Part shown: positions 1 through 7,911 of the stretch, piece after piece
Position numbering within the stretch: the first letter of the stretch is position 1
Layout of the letters: every line of letters begins with the position of its first letter
Source: Arthrobacter agilis
Lineage (GTDB): Bacteria > Actinomycetota > Actinomycetes > Actinomycetales > Micrococcaceae
DNA: 64,000 nt
Assembly: GCF_006494655.1 (NCBI RefSeq)
Contig: NZ_VHIM01000001.1
Location: 124,001 to 188,000, forward strand
Direction: 5' to 3'
The notes under the pieces: model-generated
What the model was told of the DNA's origin: nothing
Databases searched by the model: none
Seen by the model: only the letters and a program-made list of their open reading frames with translations
Translations under genes and position numbers: made by a program

Positions 1-328
1 AGTGGCACTGGATGTGCACGACGTCGGGCCGGACCTGGTCGAACAGGAGGCTGATGTCCCGCTTGATCTCCCACGGATAGCAGATGCGCCAGTAGTCGTG
101 CGTGGGGACGCTGTGCGAGCGGAGGCGGTGCACGGTCCAGTCGCCCCCGGGCTCCGTGTAGCTCCTGCCGTTGGACACGCCGGGAGCGAGGACATGGACG
201 GAATGTCCCCGGCCGGTCATCCCCTTGGCGAGCCGGTACCCGAACTGCGCCGCACCGTTCACGTTGGGCGGATAGGTGTCCGCCGCGATCAGGATGGTCA
301 GAGGCTTGTAGTCAGCCGGGTAACTCAC
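1..328 (-). CDS. GT4-family glycosyltransferase, N-terminal part (cut by window edge)
   Basis: Reading leftwards from a GTG at 328 (GGGGAT lies about 8 bases upstream), the first 109 codons of a glycosyltransferase family 4 (GT-B fold) enzyme are present; the rest lies outside the window. Near residue 10 the sequence reads ILIAADTYPPNVNGAAQFGY, the glycine/asparagine-containing N-terminal donor-domain loop of this family, followed by a GHSVHVLAP beta-strand and, around residue 100, a PDVVHIQCH segment. Such enzymes transfer a sugar from a nucleotide donor to lipid or polysaccharide acceptors at the cytoplasmic membrane. Donor and acceptor cannot be told. Gene end and downstream neighbours are not visible. 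A related GT4 gene lies at 47.2 kb. Confidence 0.85.
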   Translation of the reverse strand, partial: MSYPADYKPLTILIAADTYPPNVNGAAQFGYRLAKGMTGRGHSVHVLAPGVSNGRSYTEPGGDWTVHRLRSHSVPTHDYWRICYPWEIKRDISLLFDQVRPDVVHIQCH

Positions 329-377
329 GCGTGGATCCCCTACGTCGGTGTGCTGGTCGGAACTGCCGGGACGTGCG

Positions 378-1253
378 TCATCGCTGCCGTTTCACCACGT
401 CCGGGTGATGGCGGGACAGCGCGACGACCCCAACAATAGCAACGAGGGCTGCCGCGCCCATTCCCAGCGCCGTGACCGTCCGCACATCCGGCTGGAGCTC
501 GTCGAGGATGGTGATGCCCACGGCGATGCCGATGATGGGGTCGATCACGGTCAGCCCTGCGATGACGAGATCCGGGGGGCCGGTGGCGTAGGCGCTCTGC
601 ACGAACCAGGAACCGAGGGCTGCAGCGGCGACGAGCGCCACGAGCGTCAGCACCGGCACGTTCAGCAGGAAGCGGCCGTTCGGATCGAGAAGATGCCCCG
701 CCACGATCTTCGTCAGCACCGCGACGAACCCGAACAGCACGCCCGCCCCGAGGATGTAGGCGAAGGCGTTGAGCCGGTGCTTCCCCAGGACCGCCAGCGA
801 ACCGAAGACCACGACGGCTGCCGTCAGCAGGAACACCACGGACAGTTCCTGCCCCGGGTCGATCGCATGGTTCTCCCGGGTCACATTGACGGCGAGCAGG
901 ACGAAGACCGCGCTGCCCGTCACGCACGCGGTGATGGCGGCGACGGTCGGCCGGTTGATCCGGATGCCCTGGTCCCGGGAATTGACGATCGTCGTGATGA
1001 CCAGCGCGATCGCCCCGATCGGCTGGACGACCGTCAGGCTGGCCAGGCTCAGGGCCACCACGTTGAGGGCGGTGCCCGCGCCGAGCAGGGCGAGCCCGAA
1101 CAGCCAGCGGGGATTCGCAAGGAGCCGCATCAGGCCCGACGAACTGAGATTGAGCCCACCCGTGTTCGCGCGGACGGCACTGCCCTGGCGCTGCGCTCCG
1201 AACGCGAGGAAGACGGCGCCGAGCAGCGCCAGCCCGATGGCTAGGAGGGGCAC
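378..1253 (-). CDS. DMT-family (EamA-like) membrane transporter
   Basis: A 291-residue integral membrane protein with about nine or ten hydrophobic helices in two halves, as in drug/metabolite transporters. It opens VPLLAIGLALLGAVFLAFGA, and a segment ASLTVVQPIGAIALVITTIV near residue 75 is characteristic of an actinobacterial DMT subgroup. The start is taken as GTG at 1253, with GGGAAG six bases upstream; the open frame runs further, but that part is arginine/proline-rich shadow sequence of the upstream gene. It overlaps the end of the CDP-alcohol phosphatidyltransferase gene by 13 bases, so the two are probably co-transcribed. Substrate is unknown. Confidence 0.85.
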   Translation of the reverse strand: MPLLAIGLALLGAVFLAFGAQRQGSAVRANTGGLNLSSSGLMRLLANPRWLFGLALLGAGTALNVVALSLASLTVVQPIGAIALVITTIVNSRDQGIRINRPTVAAITACVTGSAVFVLLAVNVTRENHAIDPGQELSVVFLLTAAVVVFGSLAVLGKHRLNAFAYILGAGVLFGFVAVLTKIVAGHLLDPNGRFLLNVPVLTLVALVAAAALGSWFVQSAYATGPPDLVIAGLTVIDPIIGIAVGITILDELQPDVRTVTALGMGAAALVAIVGVVALSRHHPDVVKRQR

Positions 1254-1864
1254 GACTGCTTCCCGGCCTGCTGCAGCCGGTACGTGCGGTGCGCCGCCCT
1301 GAAGTAGGCGACGAACGCAACCAGATGGAGGACGCACCCGGCGGCGAGCACAGCCTCCGCGAGGATCAGCAACCATTCCTGCTCGTAGCCCTCCACACGG
1401 TGCAGCAGGAGTAGCGGGGCGCCGACGAGGAGCAGGGCGGTACGGATCTTCCCGACGGTGATCACCGGCAGGTGCAGGGGGCCGCGAAAGAGGACAAGGG
1501 CATTGATGATGAGGATGACGTCGGGGATGACGATCGTCCAGACGAGCCAGGCCGGCGCGATACCCGCGAAGACGAAGGTCACGGCTACCACAATGAGGGC
1601 GGTACGGTCCGCGACGGGGTCGAGCCACTTCCCCACGACCGAGACCTGGTTGAGCCGGCGCGCTACGTATCCGTCCACCCAGTCGGTGCTGCCCATGACC
1701 GCGAGGGTGATGACCGCTGCCCCGTACGCCTGCTGCGTGATGAGCCAGACGAAGAGTGGGACGCCGAGGAAGCGCAGAACCGTGATCAGGTTGGGCAGGG
1801 TCAACGCCGTCGCGAGTTCGGCCACCTCACCGCCGCTCCGTGCTCCCGCCCCGATCAGTCTCAT
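1241..1864 (-). CDS. CDP-alcohol phosphatidyltransferase family protein
   Basis: A 207-residue membrane enzyme with the complete CDP-alcohol phosphotransferase signature D-G-x2-A-R-x8-G-x3-D-x3-D: D64, G65, A68, R69, G78, D82 and D86. The acidic residues bind the metal and the CDP-alcohol; the product would be a phospholipid such as a phosphatidylglycerophosphate or a cardiolipin-type lipid, but the acceptor cannot be assigned from sequence. Five to six membrane segments follow the motif. Either GTG at 1867 or ATG at 1864 fits the upstream GGGGAGG; ATG is chosen. The DMT gene starts inside its 3' end. Confidence 0.9.
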   Translation of the reverse strand: MRLIGAGARSGGEVAELATALTLPNLITVLRFLGVPLFVWLITQQAYGAAVITLAVMGSTDWVDGYVARRLNQVSVVGKWLDPVADRTALIVVAVTFVFAGIAPAWLVWTIVIPDVILIINALVLFRGPLHLPVITVGKIRTALLLVGAPLLLLHRVEGYEQEWLLILAEAVLAAGCVLHLVAFVAYFRAAHRTYRLQQAGKQSCPS

Positions 1865-1914
1865 CACCCGTGCCTCCCCACCCCATTATGCAGGCAGGCG
1901 GCCCCTCCCCCGTG

Positions 1915-1938
1915 CCTTCCGCGGCGTGCTGCGGAAGG
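1915..1938 (-). terminator. Hairpin, possible terminator of the holin-like gene
   Basis: Perfect 8-bp inverted repeat CCTTCCGC / GCGGAAGG with an 8-base loop, 43 bases beyond the stop codon of the minus-strand gene at 1981-2826 and upstream of the phosphatidyltransferase start. No clear U-run follows, so termination is inferred from placement and stem only. Confidence 0.4.
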
Positions 1939-1980
1939 ACGTCGGGCGAGGGACCGCCAGCGCGATCGGAGCCGGGGAGG

Positions 1981-2826
1981 CTACTTGCTGAGCAGCCTGC
2001 GCAGCATCACGAGCATTGCCGCGACGGACGCACCGAGAACACTCAGCGGCTTCCAGCGGTCGGCGAGAGTGGTGTTGAGCGGGACCTCGCGACGGACGGC
2101 GACGGCGGCCACACGCTCGCCGCTGCCGTCGGTCGACGCACCGGTACCACGACCACCGGACGCGACCTTCCGGCTGTTGGCGTCCTGTGAGCGGTGCTTC
2201 GCGCCTTCCAGGCGGGCCTTGACGTCCACGCGCGCGCCGAGGGAGTCCCTGACCTCCGCGATGTGCGTCCGGCGCTCTCCCGAGCGGCCGCGCAGTTCCT
2301 CGTAGGACGGCGTCGGCTCCTTGGGCTTCGTGTCCTGCGCATCGGCGTCGGACTTCTTGTCGCCCTTGTCCTCCTTCGGCTTCTTCACATCCAGGGTCGC
2401 CGGGTCGAAGCTGCGACCCTCCTTCAGCACACCGAGGTCGTAGCGGATCCCCCGGATCGCATCCTCGGGGACGAGGGGAAGCTGCTTCTTGAAGCGCGAC
2501 ACACCGATCAGCGCGAGGATGCCGCCGATCACCAGGAACAGGAGGGCGACGAGAAGGGCCGCGAGCCAGGCCGGCATGATCTCGGCGAGCCCCATGATGG
2601 CTGCCACCACGAGGGCGACTGCGAAGAAGAGGACGAAGACGAGGGCCACGACGAGGAACGCGGCCGCGATACCTGCCTTGATCCCCTTCTGCTTCATCTG
2701 CTGCAGGGCGATCGAGACTTCGTCGCTGATCTGGCGCGGGGTCAGGCGCGCCAGGAGCTTGATGAGCCCGAACAGGGAGATCGAACCTGTGGACCGCTTG
2801 CCGCGCATACTAGCCGAGCTGTTCAT
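1981..2826 (-). CDS. Phage-holin-family-like membrane protein (actinobacterial, chromosomal)
   Basis: A 281-residue protein. Residues 1-50 are polar and contain LFGLIKLLARLTPRQISDEV. Two long hydrophobic helices follow at about 52-80 and 86-112, the layout of the Phage_holin_3_6 family. A charged Lys/Asp-rich linker of about 130 residues follows, then a C-terminal hydrophobic helix (LGASVAAMLVMLRRLL). Despite the family name, such genes are ordinary chromosomal genes in Actinobacteria, and no phage genes surround this one. The start is ATG at 2826 behind GGAGG; an in-frame start 15 bases upstream has no ribosome-binding site. The function is unknown, perhaps in envelope or membrane-curvature processes. 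Confidence 0.75.
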   Translation of the reverse strand: MNSSASMRGKRSTGSISLFGLIKLLARLTPRQISDEVSIALQQMKQKGIKAGIAAAFLVVALVFVLFFAVALVVAAIMGLAEIMPAWLAALLVALLFLVIGGILALIGVSRFKKQLPLVPEDAIRGIRYDLGVLKEGRSFDPATLDVKKPKEDKGDKKSDADAQDTKPKEPTPSYEELRGRSGERRTHIAEVRDSLGARVDVKARLEGAKHRSQDANSRKVASGGRGTGASTDGSGERVAAVAVRREVPLNTTLADRWKPLSVLGASVAAMLVMLRRLLSK

Positions 2827-2973
2827 AGGCCCTGCCTCCATTCGTCTGTGGTCTTGCTGGACATTCGCTGAACCAAAATTACCATCGGGCGCGACGCTCG
2901 GTTCCGACCGTTCCGGCGGGCGTCCGTCCGGCCCCGATCCGGTACCGTCGACGACCTTCGCCTCGCGGGCCCG

Positions 2974-4407
2974 TCAGGACGAGGTGACCGTCGCATTGTC
3001 CTCGAGGTCCTTGCCCGTGAATTCCGGCAGCTTGGCCCGCACGAAGACGAAGGACAGCACGGCGAACACGGTGAAGGCGGCGTACATGATCCAGAGCCCG
3101 AGGTTCTCGCTGACCCACGGGAACGAGAGGGTCACGATGAAGTTGAACACCCAGTTGACCATCGTCGCGACGCCGAGGGCGATCGACCGGATCCGGTTCG
3201 GGAACATCTCGCCGAGTGTGACCCACATGACCGGGCCCCAGGTGGCCGCGAAGAAGATCACGAAGAGATTAGCGCCGACCAGGGCGACCGGCCCCCACGC
3301 GCCGGGCAGCGTCAGGCTCTCCCCCTGGCCCTCCGCCTGCAGGAAGGCGAGGGTCGCCGCGAGGAGACCGACGGTCATGCCGACCGAACCGATGAGGAGC
3401 AGGCGTCGCCGCCCCACGCGGTCCACGAAGAAGATCGCCACGAAGGTCATGGCGACGTTGATCACCGACGTGATGACCGACGTCGTGAAGGAATCGCTCT
3501 CGCTGAACCCGACGGACTTCCACAGCGTGGTGGAGTAGTAGAAGATCGCGTTGATGCCGACCAGCTGCTGCAGGGCGGCGATGGCCATGCCCACCCACAG
3601 GATCGGCTGCAGTCCGAAGGCGGGACCGCGGAGGTCGCGGTAGCTGGCGCGATCCTCCCGCTCGAAGCTCTCACGGATCTGGATGATCTTGCCCGAGGTG
3701 TCGCGGACTCCGGCGACCCGCGAGAGGACCCGCGCAGCCTCCTCGTCCCGCCCTGCCCTGATGAGGAACTGCGGTGACTCCGGGATGATCAGCGCCAGCA
3801 CCCCGTAGACGACGGCGGGTACGACGCCGACCAGCAGCATCCAGCGCCAGGCGGAGAGTCCCCACCAGAACTCCTCGCCGGCCCCACCAGCGGCGCCGGC
3901 AAGGGACGCGTCCGAGAGCAGGGCCGCGAAGATGCCCACCGTGATGGCCAGTTGCTGCACGGAGGCGAGACCCCCACGCCACTTCGAGGGCGCGATCTCG
4001 GCGATGTAGCCCGGGACGATCACCGAGGCGATGCCGATCGCGAGGCCACCCACGAGCCGCCAGCCCATGAGATCCCACTCGGAAAACGCATAGGCGGAGC
4101 CGATCGAGTTCACCGCGAACAGGAGCGCGGCAGCAACCATGACCTTCTTCCGGCCCCAGCGATCTGCCAGGCCGCCCGCGAACCACGCGCCGACCGCGCA
4201 GCCGAGCAGCGTGATCGCGACGGTGAAACCGAGCACGCTCGCGGACAGGTCGAAATCGGCCTGAATCGAATCGACGGCACCGTTGATGACCGCCGTGTCG
4301 AACCCGAACAGGAGCCCTCCGACGGCGGCCGCGACGGTGATCCCGATGACCCTCGCGAGATGCTTCGGAGACTGCTCGGTCTCCGTGCCGGCGTCGTTCC
4401 CGCTCAT
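2974..4407 (-). CDS. Sugar porter family MFS transporter
   Basis: A 477-residue, 12-helix major facilitator of the sugar porter subfamily. Diagnostic features are GGLLFGFDTAVINGA in helix 1, GGLADRWGRKK in loop 2-3, R-x-G-G-L near the loop 4-5 region (KWRGGLASVQQL), PESPQFL before the central loop, QQLVGINAIFYYS in helix 7, DRVGRRRLLL in loop 8-9 and a P-E-(F/T) end motif (KLPEFTGKDLE). It would import a hexose, pentose or polyol by proton symport. Start ATG at 4407 follows GGGGGA. It is divergent from an efflux gene, with a 390-base gap between. The substrate is not inferable. Confidence 0.93.
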   Translation of the reverse strand: MSGNDAGTETEQSPKHLARVIGITVAAAVGGLLFGFDTAVINGAVDSIQADFDLSASVLGFTVAITLLGCAVGAWFAGGLADRWGRKKVMVAAALLFAVNSIGSAYAFSEWDLMGWRLVGGLAIGIASVIVPGYIAEIAPSKWRGGLASVQQLAITVGIFAALLSDASLAGAAGGAGEEFWWGLSAWRWMLLVGVVPAVVYGVLALIIPESPQFLIRAGRDEEAARVLSRVAGVRDTSGKIIQIRESFEREDRASYRDLRGPAFGLQPILWVGMAIAALQQLVGINAIFYYSTTLWKSVGFSESDSFTTSVITSVINVAMTFVAIFFVDRVGRRRLLLIGSVGMTVGLLAATLAFLQAEGQGESLTLPGAWGPVALVGANLFVIFFAATWGPVMWVTLGEMFPNRIRSIALGVATMVNWVFNFIVTLSFPWVSENLGLWIMYAAFTVFAVLSFVFVRAKLPEFTGKDLEDNATVTSS

Positions 4408-4797
4408 GTGTCATTCCCCCTGCTCGTTTCGTGTCTGCTCACCCTACGTCAATCGGAAGGGTGCTTAGGGCCTGCGAGCGCGAGTGTTCACGGGAACGGG
4501 TTCCAGTGAGGGAGGGTTGACGGGGGTCGTAGGATGGAGGGGTTATTGATTCGCCCCAGCAACCAACTCCTCCCGTCAGGGTCGACGCGGTGCCTCTTGC
4601 GAGCCGCTCCGCCGTCGTTGCCGGGCCGCCGCCGCGGTCGATGCATCCCCGATGCTTCCCGGTCCGTCCACGGCGCGCATCGCGGCGGCGCCGCCGGGGT
4701 CACCGCCCGGAGCGCTTCCGCTCCACCCTCGTCTCCACGCCGTAGCCGTTCCGCACCACCCGCCCCCGGCGTCCGCACCGTCCCGATAGGCAGTATC
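4408..4797. other. Divergent intergenic region between sugar porter and Bcr/CflA genes
   Basis: A 390-base stretch without a supported gene. It must hold promoters for both flanking transporters. GGAACGGGTTCC at 4493-4504 is a near-palindrome that could be an operator, and TTGACG occurs at 4517-4522 without a convincing -10 at standard spacing. The right-hand 240 bases stay open in the frame of the downstream gene from ATG 4534, but encode an Arg/Ser/Pro-rich run with no membrane or domain features, so I treat them as untranslated leader. Confidence 0.5.
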
Positions 4798-6027
4798 TTG
4801 AGCACCCCCACCCACCCCGGCGATACCCTGACCCGGCGCGAGAAGATCATCTACGTCTTCATCCTCGGGACGCTGACGGCTCTCGGGCCCTTCACGATCG
4901 ATCTCTACCTGCCGGCGTTCCCCGCCCTGCAGTCGGACTTCGGGGTCTCGGAAGCCGCCGTCCAGCTGACACTGACCGGCACGATCATCGGTTTCGCGAG
5001 CGGACAGCTCCTGGTGGGGCCGCTCAGCGACAAGATCGGTCGTCGCCTTCCGCTGATCCTCGCGACCACCCTGCACGTCGGTGCGTCGATCGGCGCAGCC
5101 TCCTCGGACGACATCAGCATGCTGATGCTGTTCCGTGTACTGCAGGGCATCGGTGCGGCGGGTGGTGGCGTGGTCGCCATGGCGATGGTGCGGGACCTCT
5201 TCGGGGGCTACACCCTCGTGCGCATGCTGTCCTACATGGCGCTCGTGAACGGCATGGCCCCGATCTTCGCGCCCGTCATCGGATCCCAGCTGCTGCTGCT
5301 CTTCCCCTGGCCGGGTATCTTCTGGTTTCTCGCCTGCTACGGCGTCCTGGTGATCGTCGCGGTGTCCCTGTTCATCATCGAGACGCTGCCGAAGGAGAAC
5401 CGGCGCCAGTCGGGCCTGACCGTCCTCCAGCGGTACCGCGCCGTCCTGGGCGACCGCATCTTCATCGGCATCCTGCTGGTCGGCGGAATGAACTTCTCCG
5501 GACTGTTCTCCTACCTCTCGGCCTCCCCGTTCCTCTTCCAGGGGCCCTACCGCCTCAGCGAACAGCAGTACGGGGTGCTGTTCGCGATCAACTCGCTGGG
5601 GATCGTCGCCGGCGTGCAGATCAGCTCACGCGTGCTCCGGCGCCTCGGCCCGCAGTGGGTCATCGCCTGCGCCACGGTGGTGCAGCTCGTCATGGCGCTG
5701 CTGATCGTGGCCTTCGACCAGCTCGGGCTGGGCTTCTGGGGTACGGCGGTCCCGCTGTGGTTCTACATCATGGCGACGGGCTTCATCTTCCCCTGTGTGC
5801 AGGTCCTGGCGCTCATCAACAACGGCGCGCAGGCGGGAACCGCGGCGTCACTCCTTGGTGCGGCCACCTTCGGCACAGCCGGTGTGATCTCCCCGCTCGT
5901 CGGCCTGCTCGGAGAGGGCATCGAGTCCTCCACCCCCATGGCGCTGGTGATGGCCTCCTGCATCGCCCTCGCCATCGTGTTCCTCTGGACGGTCGTCCGT
6001 CCGCGGACGGTCCCCGCGCTGCACTGA
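4798..6027 (+). CDS. Bcr/CflA family multidrug efflux MFS transporter
   Basis: A 409-residue, 12-helix proton antiporter of the Bcr/CflA (DHA1) drug-efflux type. Helix 1 carries ALGPFTIDLYLPAFPAL, a hallmark of this family, and loop 2-3 carries GPLSDKIGRR. RVLQGIGAAGGGVVAMAMVR in helix 4-5 is the antiporter motif C-like region. The start is uncertain: TTG at 4798 gives the usual family N-terminus just before the first helix and follows AGGCAG. The frame is open back to ATG at 4534, which would add 88 Arg/Ser/Pro-rich residues with no homologous look. Substrates are unknown. Confidence 0.85.
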   Translation: MSTPTHPGDTLTRREKIIYVFILGTLTALGPFTIDLYLPAFPALQSDFGVSEAAVQLTLTGTIIGFASGQLLVGPLSDKIGRRLPLILATTLHVGASIGAASSDDISMLMLFRVLQGIGAAGGGVVAMAMVRDLFGGYTLVRMLSYMALVNGMAPIFAPVIGSQLLLLFPWPGIFWFLACYGVLVIVAVSLFIIETLPKENRRQSGLTVLQRYRAVLGDRIFIGILLVGGMNFSGLFSYLSASPFLFQGPYRLSEQQYGVLFAINSLGIVAGVQISSRVLRRLGPQWVIACATVVQLVMALLIVAFDQLGLGFWGTAVPLWFYIMATGFIFPCVQVLALINNGAQAGTAASLLGAATFGTAGVISPLVGLLGEGIESSTPMALVMASCIALAIVFLWTVVRPRTVPALH

Positions 6028-6088
6028 CGGCGTCCCCGAGCACCAGGCCGCCGGCAGCATCCTCCTGCCCGCGCCCCGACTCAGGATT

Positions 6089-6169
6089 GGGCTGACACTA
6101 GGACTCGGGCTGACACTAGGACCCGGACTCGGACTCGGGCTCAGGCTCAGGTTGTGGCTCGGGCTCAGG
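6089..6169. repeat. Short tandem repeats between convergent genes
   Basis: Two 18-base direct copies (6089-6106 and 6107-6124, beginning GGGCTGACACTAGGA) are followed by degenerate hexamers of the type GGACTC / GGGCTC / AGGCTC. The block fills the gap between the plus-strand efflux gene (ending 6027) and the minus-strand SDR gene, and reaches the latter's stop codon. It looks like slippage-prone sequence. Confidence 0.85.
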
Positions 6170-7673
6170 TCGCGGGAGCCGGCTCCGCGTCCGTGGGAAG
6201 GGCCTCCGCCGTCCTGGCGATGTTCCGCGCCATGGACTTGAAGATGAACCCGTGGAAGGGCAGGACGGCGAGCCAGTACAACCGGCCCGAGAGCCCCTGC
6301 GGGAAGAACACCGCCCGCTGGTAGTAGGAGCTGCCGGAACCGTCCGGTTCCACCATGAATTCGAGCCAGGCGCGGCCGGGCACCTTCATCTCCGCACGGA
6401 GCCTGAGCCGTTCGCCGCGGACGAGTTCCTCGACCCGCCAGAAGTCCAGGGCCTCCCCCGTCAGCAGCTCCTTCGCGTCGCGGCGTCCGCGGCGCAGGCC
6501 CACACCACCGGCCAGCTTGTCCATCCACCCGCGGGCGGCCCAGCCCACGGGCCAGGAATACCATCCGTTCTCTCCGCCGATCCCCTCGACGACGCTCCAC
6601 AGCTTCTGGGGGGACGCCGTCGAGCTGTAGGTCTGCACGTCGGTGAAGACCGTGTGGCCCGCCCACTGGGGGTCCGACGGCAGGGGGTCGGCCTCGGTGT
6701 CGATCTGCGAGGCGCCGGCCCAGCTGGTCTCCACCTCTCCCCCGCGCATCTTGCCGAGCGCGAGGTCCACGGAGCGACGGTACCCGGTCAGTCCGCCCTC
6801 GGGCACGGCGATGTGCTCGTCGATGTCGTGCTCCGAGGTCACGGCGTCATGCTGCAGGGATTCGATGAGCGGCATCGCCATGGCCCGGGGAATCGGGGTG
6901 ACGAGATTGACCCAGTGCCCGGCGAGGCGGGGCGTGAGCACCGGTAGCGCGAGGATTTTGCGGCGTGGCAGCCCGGCCGCCTCGGCGTACTGGTTCATCA
7001 TCTCGGCGTACGTGAGGACCTCCCGCGAGCCGATGTCGAACGTCCGGTTCAGGGTGTCCGGGAGATCGAGCGCGCCGACGAGGTAGTGGATCACGTCCCG
7101 GACAGCGATGGGTTCGATGTGGTTGAGCACCCACTTGGGAGCAGGCATGACCGGCAGGACGTCCGAGAGGTGGCGGATCATCTCGAAGGACGCCGACCCG
7201 GACCCGATGACCACGCCGGCCTGGAACGCAATGGTGGGCGTACCCGAGTCGATGAGGATCTTGCCCACCTGGGTCCGGGAGCGCATGTGGGTGGAGAGCT
7301 CGACTCCCTCGGGATGCAGCCCGCCGAGGTAGACGATGCGGCGGATGCCGGCCTCCGTGGCGGCCTCGGACACTGTGGTGGCAATGGCAGCCTCGCGGGT
7401 GTCGAAGTCCCGACCGGAGCCCATCGAGTGCACGAGGTAGTAGAGCGTGTCCACGCCCCGGGAGACCTCCCGCATGGTGTCGCCGTCCTGCAGGTCGCCC
7501 TGGACGATCTCCACGGATCCGGCCCACGGGACATCCTTGAGCTTCTGGGGGGACCGGACGATGACCCGGACCCGGCGTCCCTCGGCGACCAGTTTCGTGA
7601 CGAGACGGCCGCCGATGTAGCCGGTGGCGCCGGTGACCAGGATGAGCGTGCCGTCCGTGCTGTCAGTGTCCAT
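6165..7673 (-). CDS. SDR-family NAD(P)-binding protein with C-terminal DUF2867 domain
   Basis: A 502-residue fusion. Residues 10-290 form an extended/atypical SDR Rossmann domain with the glycine motif TGATGYIGGRL at 15-25 and a YLGGLHPEG segment typical of NmrA/complex-I-assembly-like SDRs. Residues from about 335 form a DUF2867 domain (PQKLWSVVEGIGGENGWYSW), usually a ligand-binding-like fold. The fusion is common in Actinobacteria and of unknown biochemical role. No Shine-Dalgarno is visible at ATG 7673, but TAGGCT ends seven bases upstream, so the mRNA may be leaderless. It is convergent with the efflux gene. Confidence 0.88.
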   Translation of the reverse strand: MDTDSTDGTLILVTGATGYIGGRLVTKLVAEGRRVRVIVRSPQKLKDVPWAGSVEIVQGDLQDGDTMREVSRGVDTLYYLVHSMGSGRDFDTREAAIATTVSEAATEAGIRRIVYLGGLHPEGVELSTHMRSRTQVGKILIDSGTPTIAFQAGVVIGSGSASFEMIRHLSDVLPVMPAPKWVLNHIEPIAVRDVIHYLVGALDLPDTLNRTFDIGSREVLTYAEMMNQYAEAAGLPRRKILALPVLTPRLAGHWVNLVTPIPRAMAMPLIESLQHDAVTSEHDIDEHIAVPEGGLTGYRRSVDLALGKMRGGEVETSWAGASQIDTEADPLPSDPQWAGHTVFTDVQTYSSTASPQKLWSVVEGIGGENGWYSWPVGWAARGWMDKLAGGVGLRRGRRDAKELLTGEALDFWRVEELVRGERLRLRAEMKVPGRAWLEFMVEPDGSGSSYYQRAVFFPQGLSGRLYWLAVLPFHGFIFKSMARNIARTAEALPTDAEPAPAT

Positions 7674-7679
7674 GGGCTC

Positions 7680-7685
7680 AGCCTA
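7680..7685 (-). promoter_or_regulatory. -10 element TAGGCT, leaderless start of the SDR/DUF2867 gene
   Basis: TAGGCT on the minus strand matches the TANNNT -10 consensus and lies six bases before the ATG at 7673, which has no Shine-Dalgarno. Transcription would begin at or next to the start codon. Confidence 0.4.
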
Positions 7686-7742
7686 CGCCCGCGCACCGAC
7701 AGCCTTCCGGGGGTGCCGTCGCCCGGACCACTGACCAAAAGC

Positions 7743-7780
7743 AATACCCCTGACCGGTGTCTCCACCGATCAGGGGTATT
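7743..7780 (-). terminator. Strong hairpin terminator after tRNA-Asn
   Basis: A 17-bp stem (one G-U pair on the minus-strand transcript) with a four-base loop: AATACCCCTGA-CGGTG on one arm. It begins five bases beyond the tRNA 3' end. On the plus strand the stem is followed by TTTTT-like sequence within 7780-7783, and on the minus strand by GCTTTTGG, so it may also act for transcripts entering from the other side. Confidence 0.8.
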
Positions 7781-7784
7781 TTTG

Positions 7785-7857
7785 CTCCTCCGACTGGACT
7801 TGAACCAGTAACCCTTCGATTAACAGTCGAATGCTCTGCCAATTGAGCTACGGAGGA
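7785..7857 (-). tRNA. tRNA-Asn (anticodon GTT)
   Basis: A 73-base cloverleaf on the minus strand: acceptor TCCTCCG pairing with CGGAGGA, D-arm GCTC..GAGC, anticodon loop ACTGTTAATC with GTT, and T-arm GGTTCAAGTCC. The discriminator base is G, and CCA is not encoded. It lies downstream of dnaG and upstream of a strong hairpin terminator. Confidence 0.97.
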
Positions 7858-7911
7858 ATGCGCAGGTATAACTCTACAGATCTGCCGGGGCGATGTGAAA
7901 TCGGCGCGGGC

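Noticed and set aside
1981-2826. Prophage signal from a holin-like protein
   Set aside because: No other phage genes, integrase or attachment repeats are nearby; this holin-like family is normal chromosomal content in Actinobacteria.
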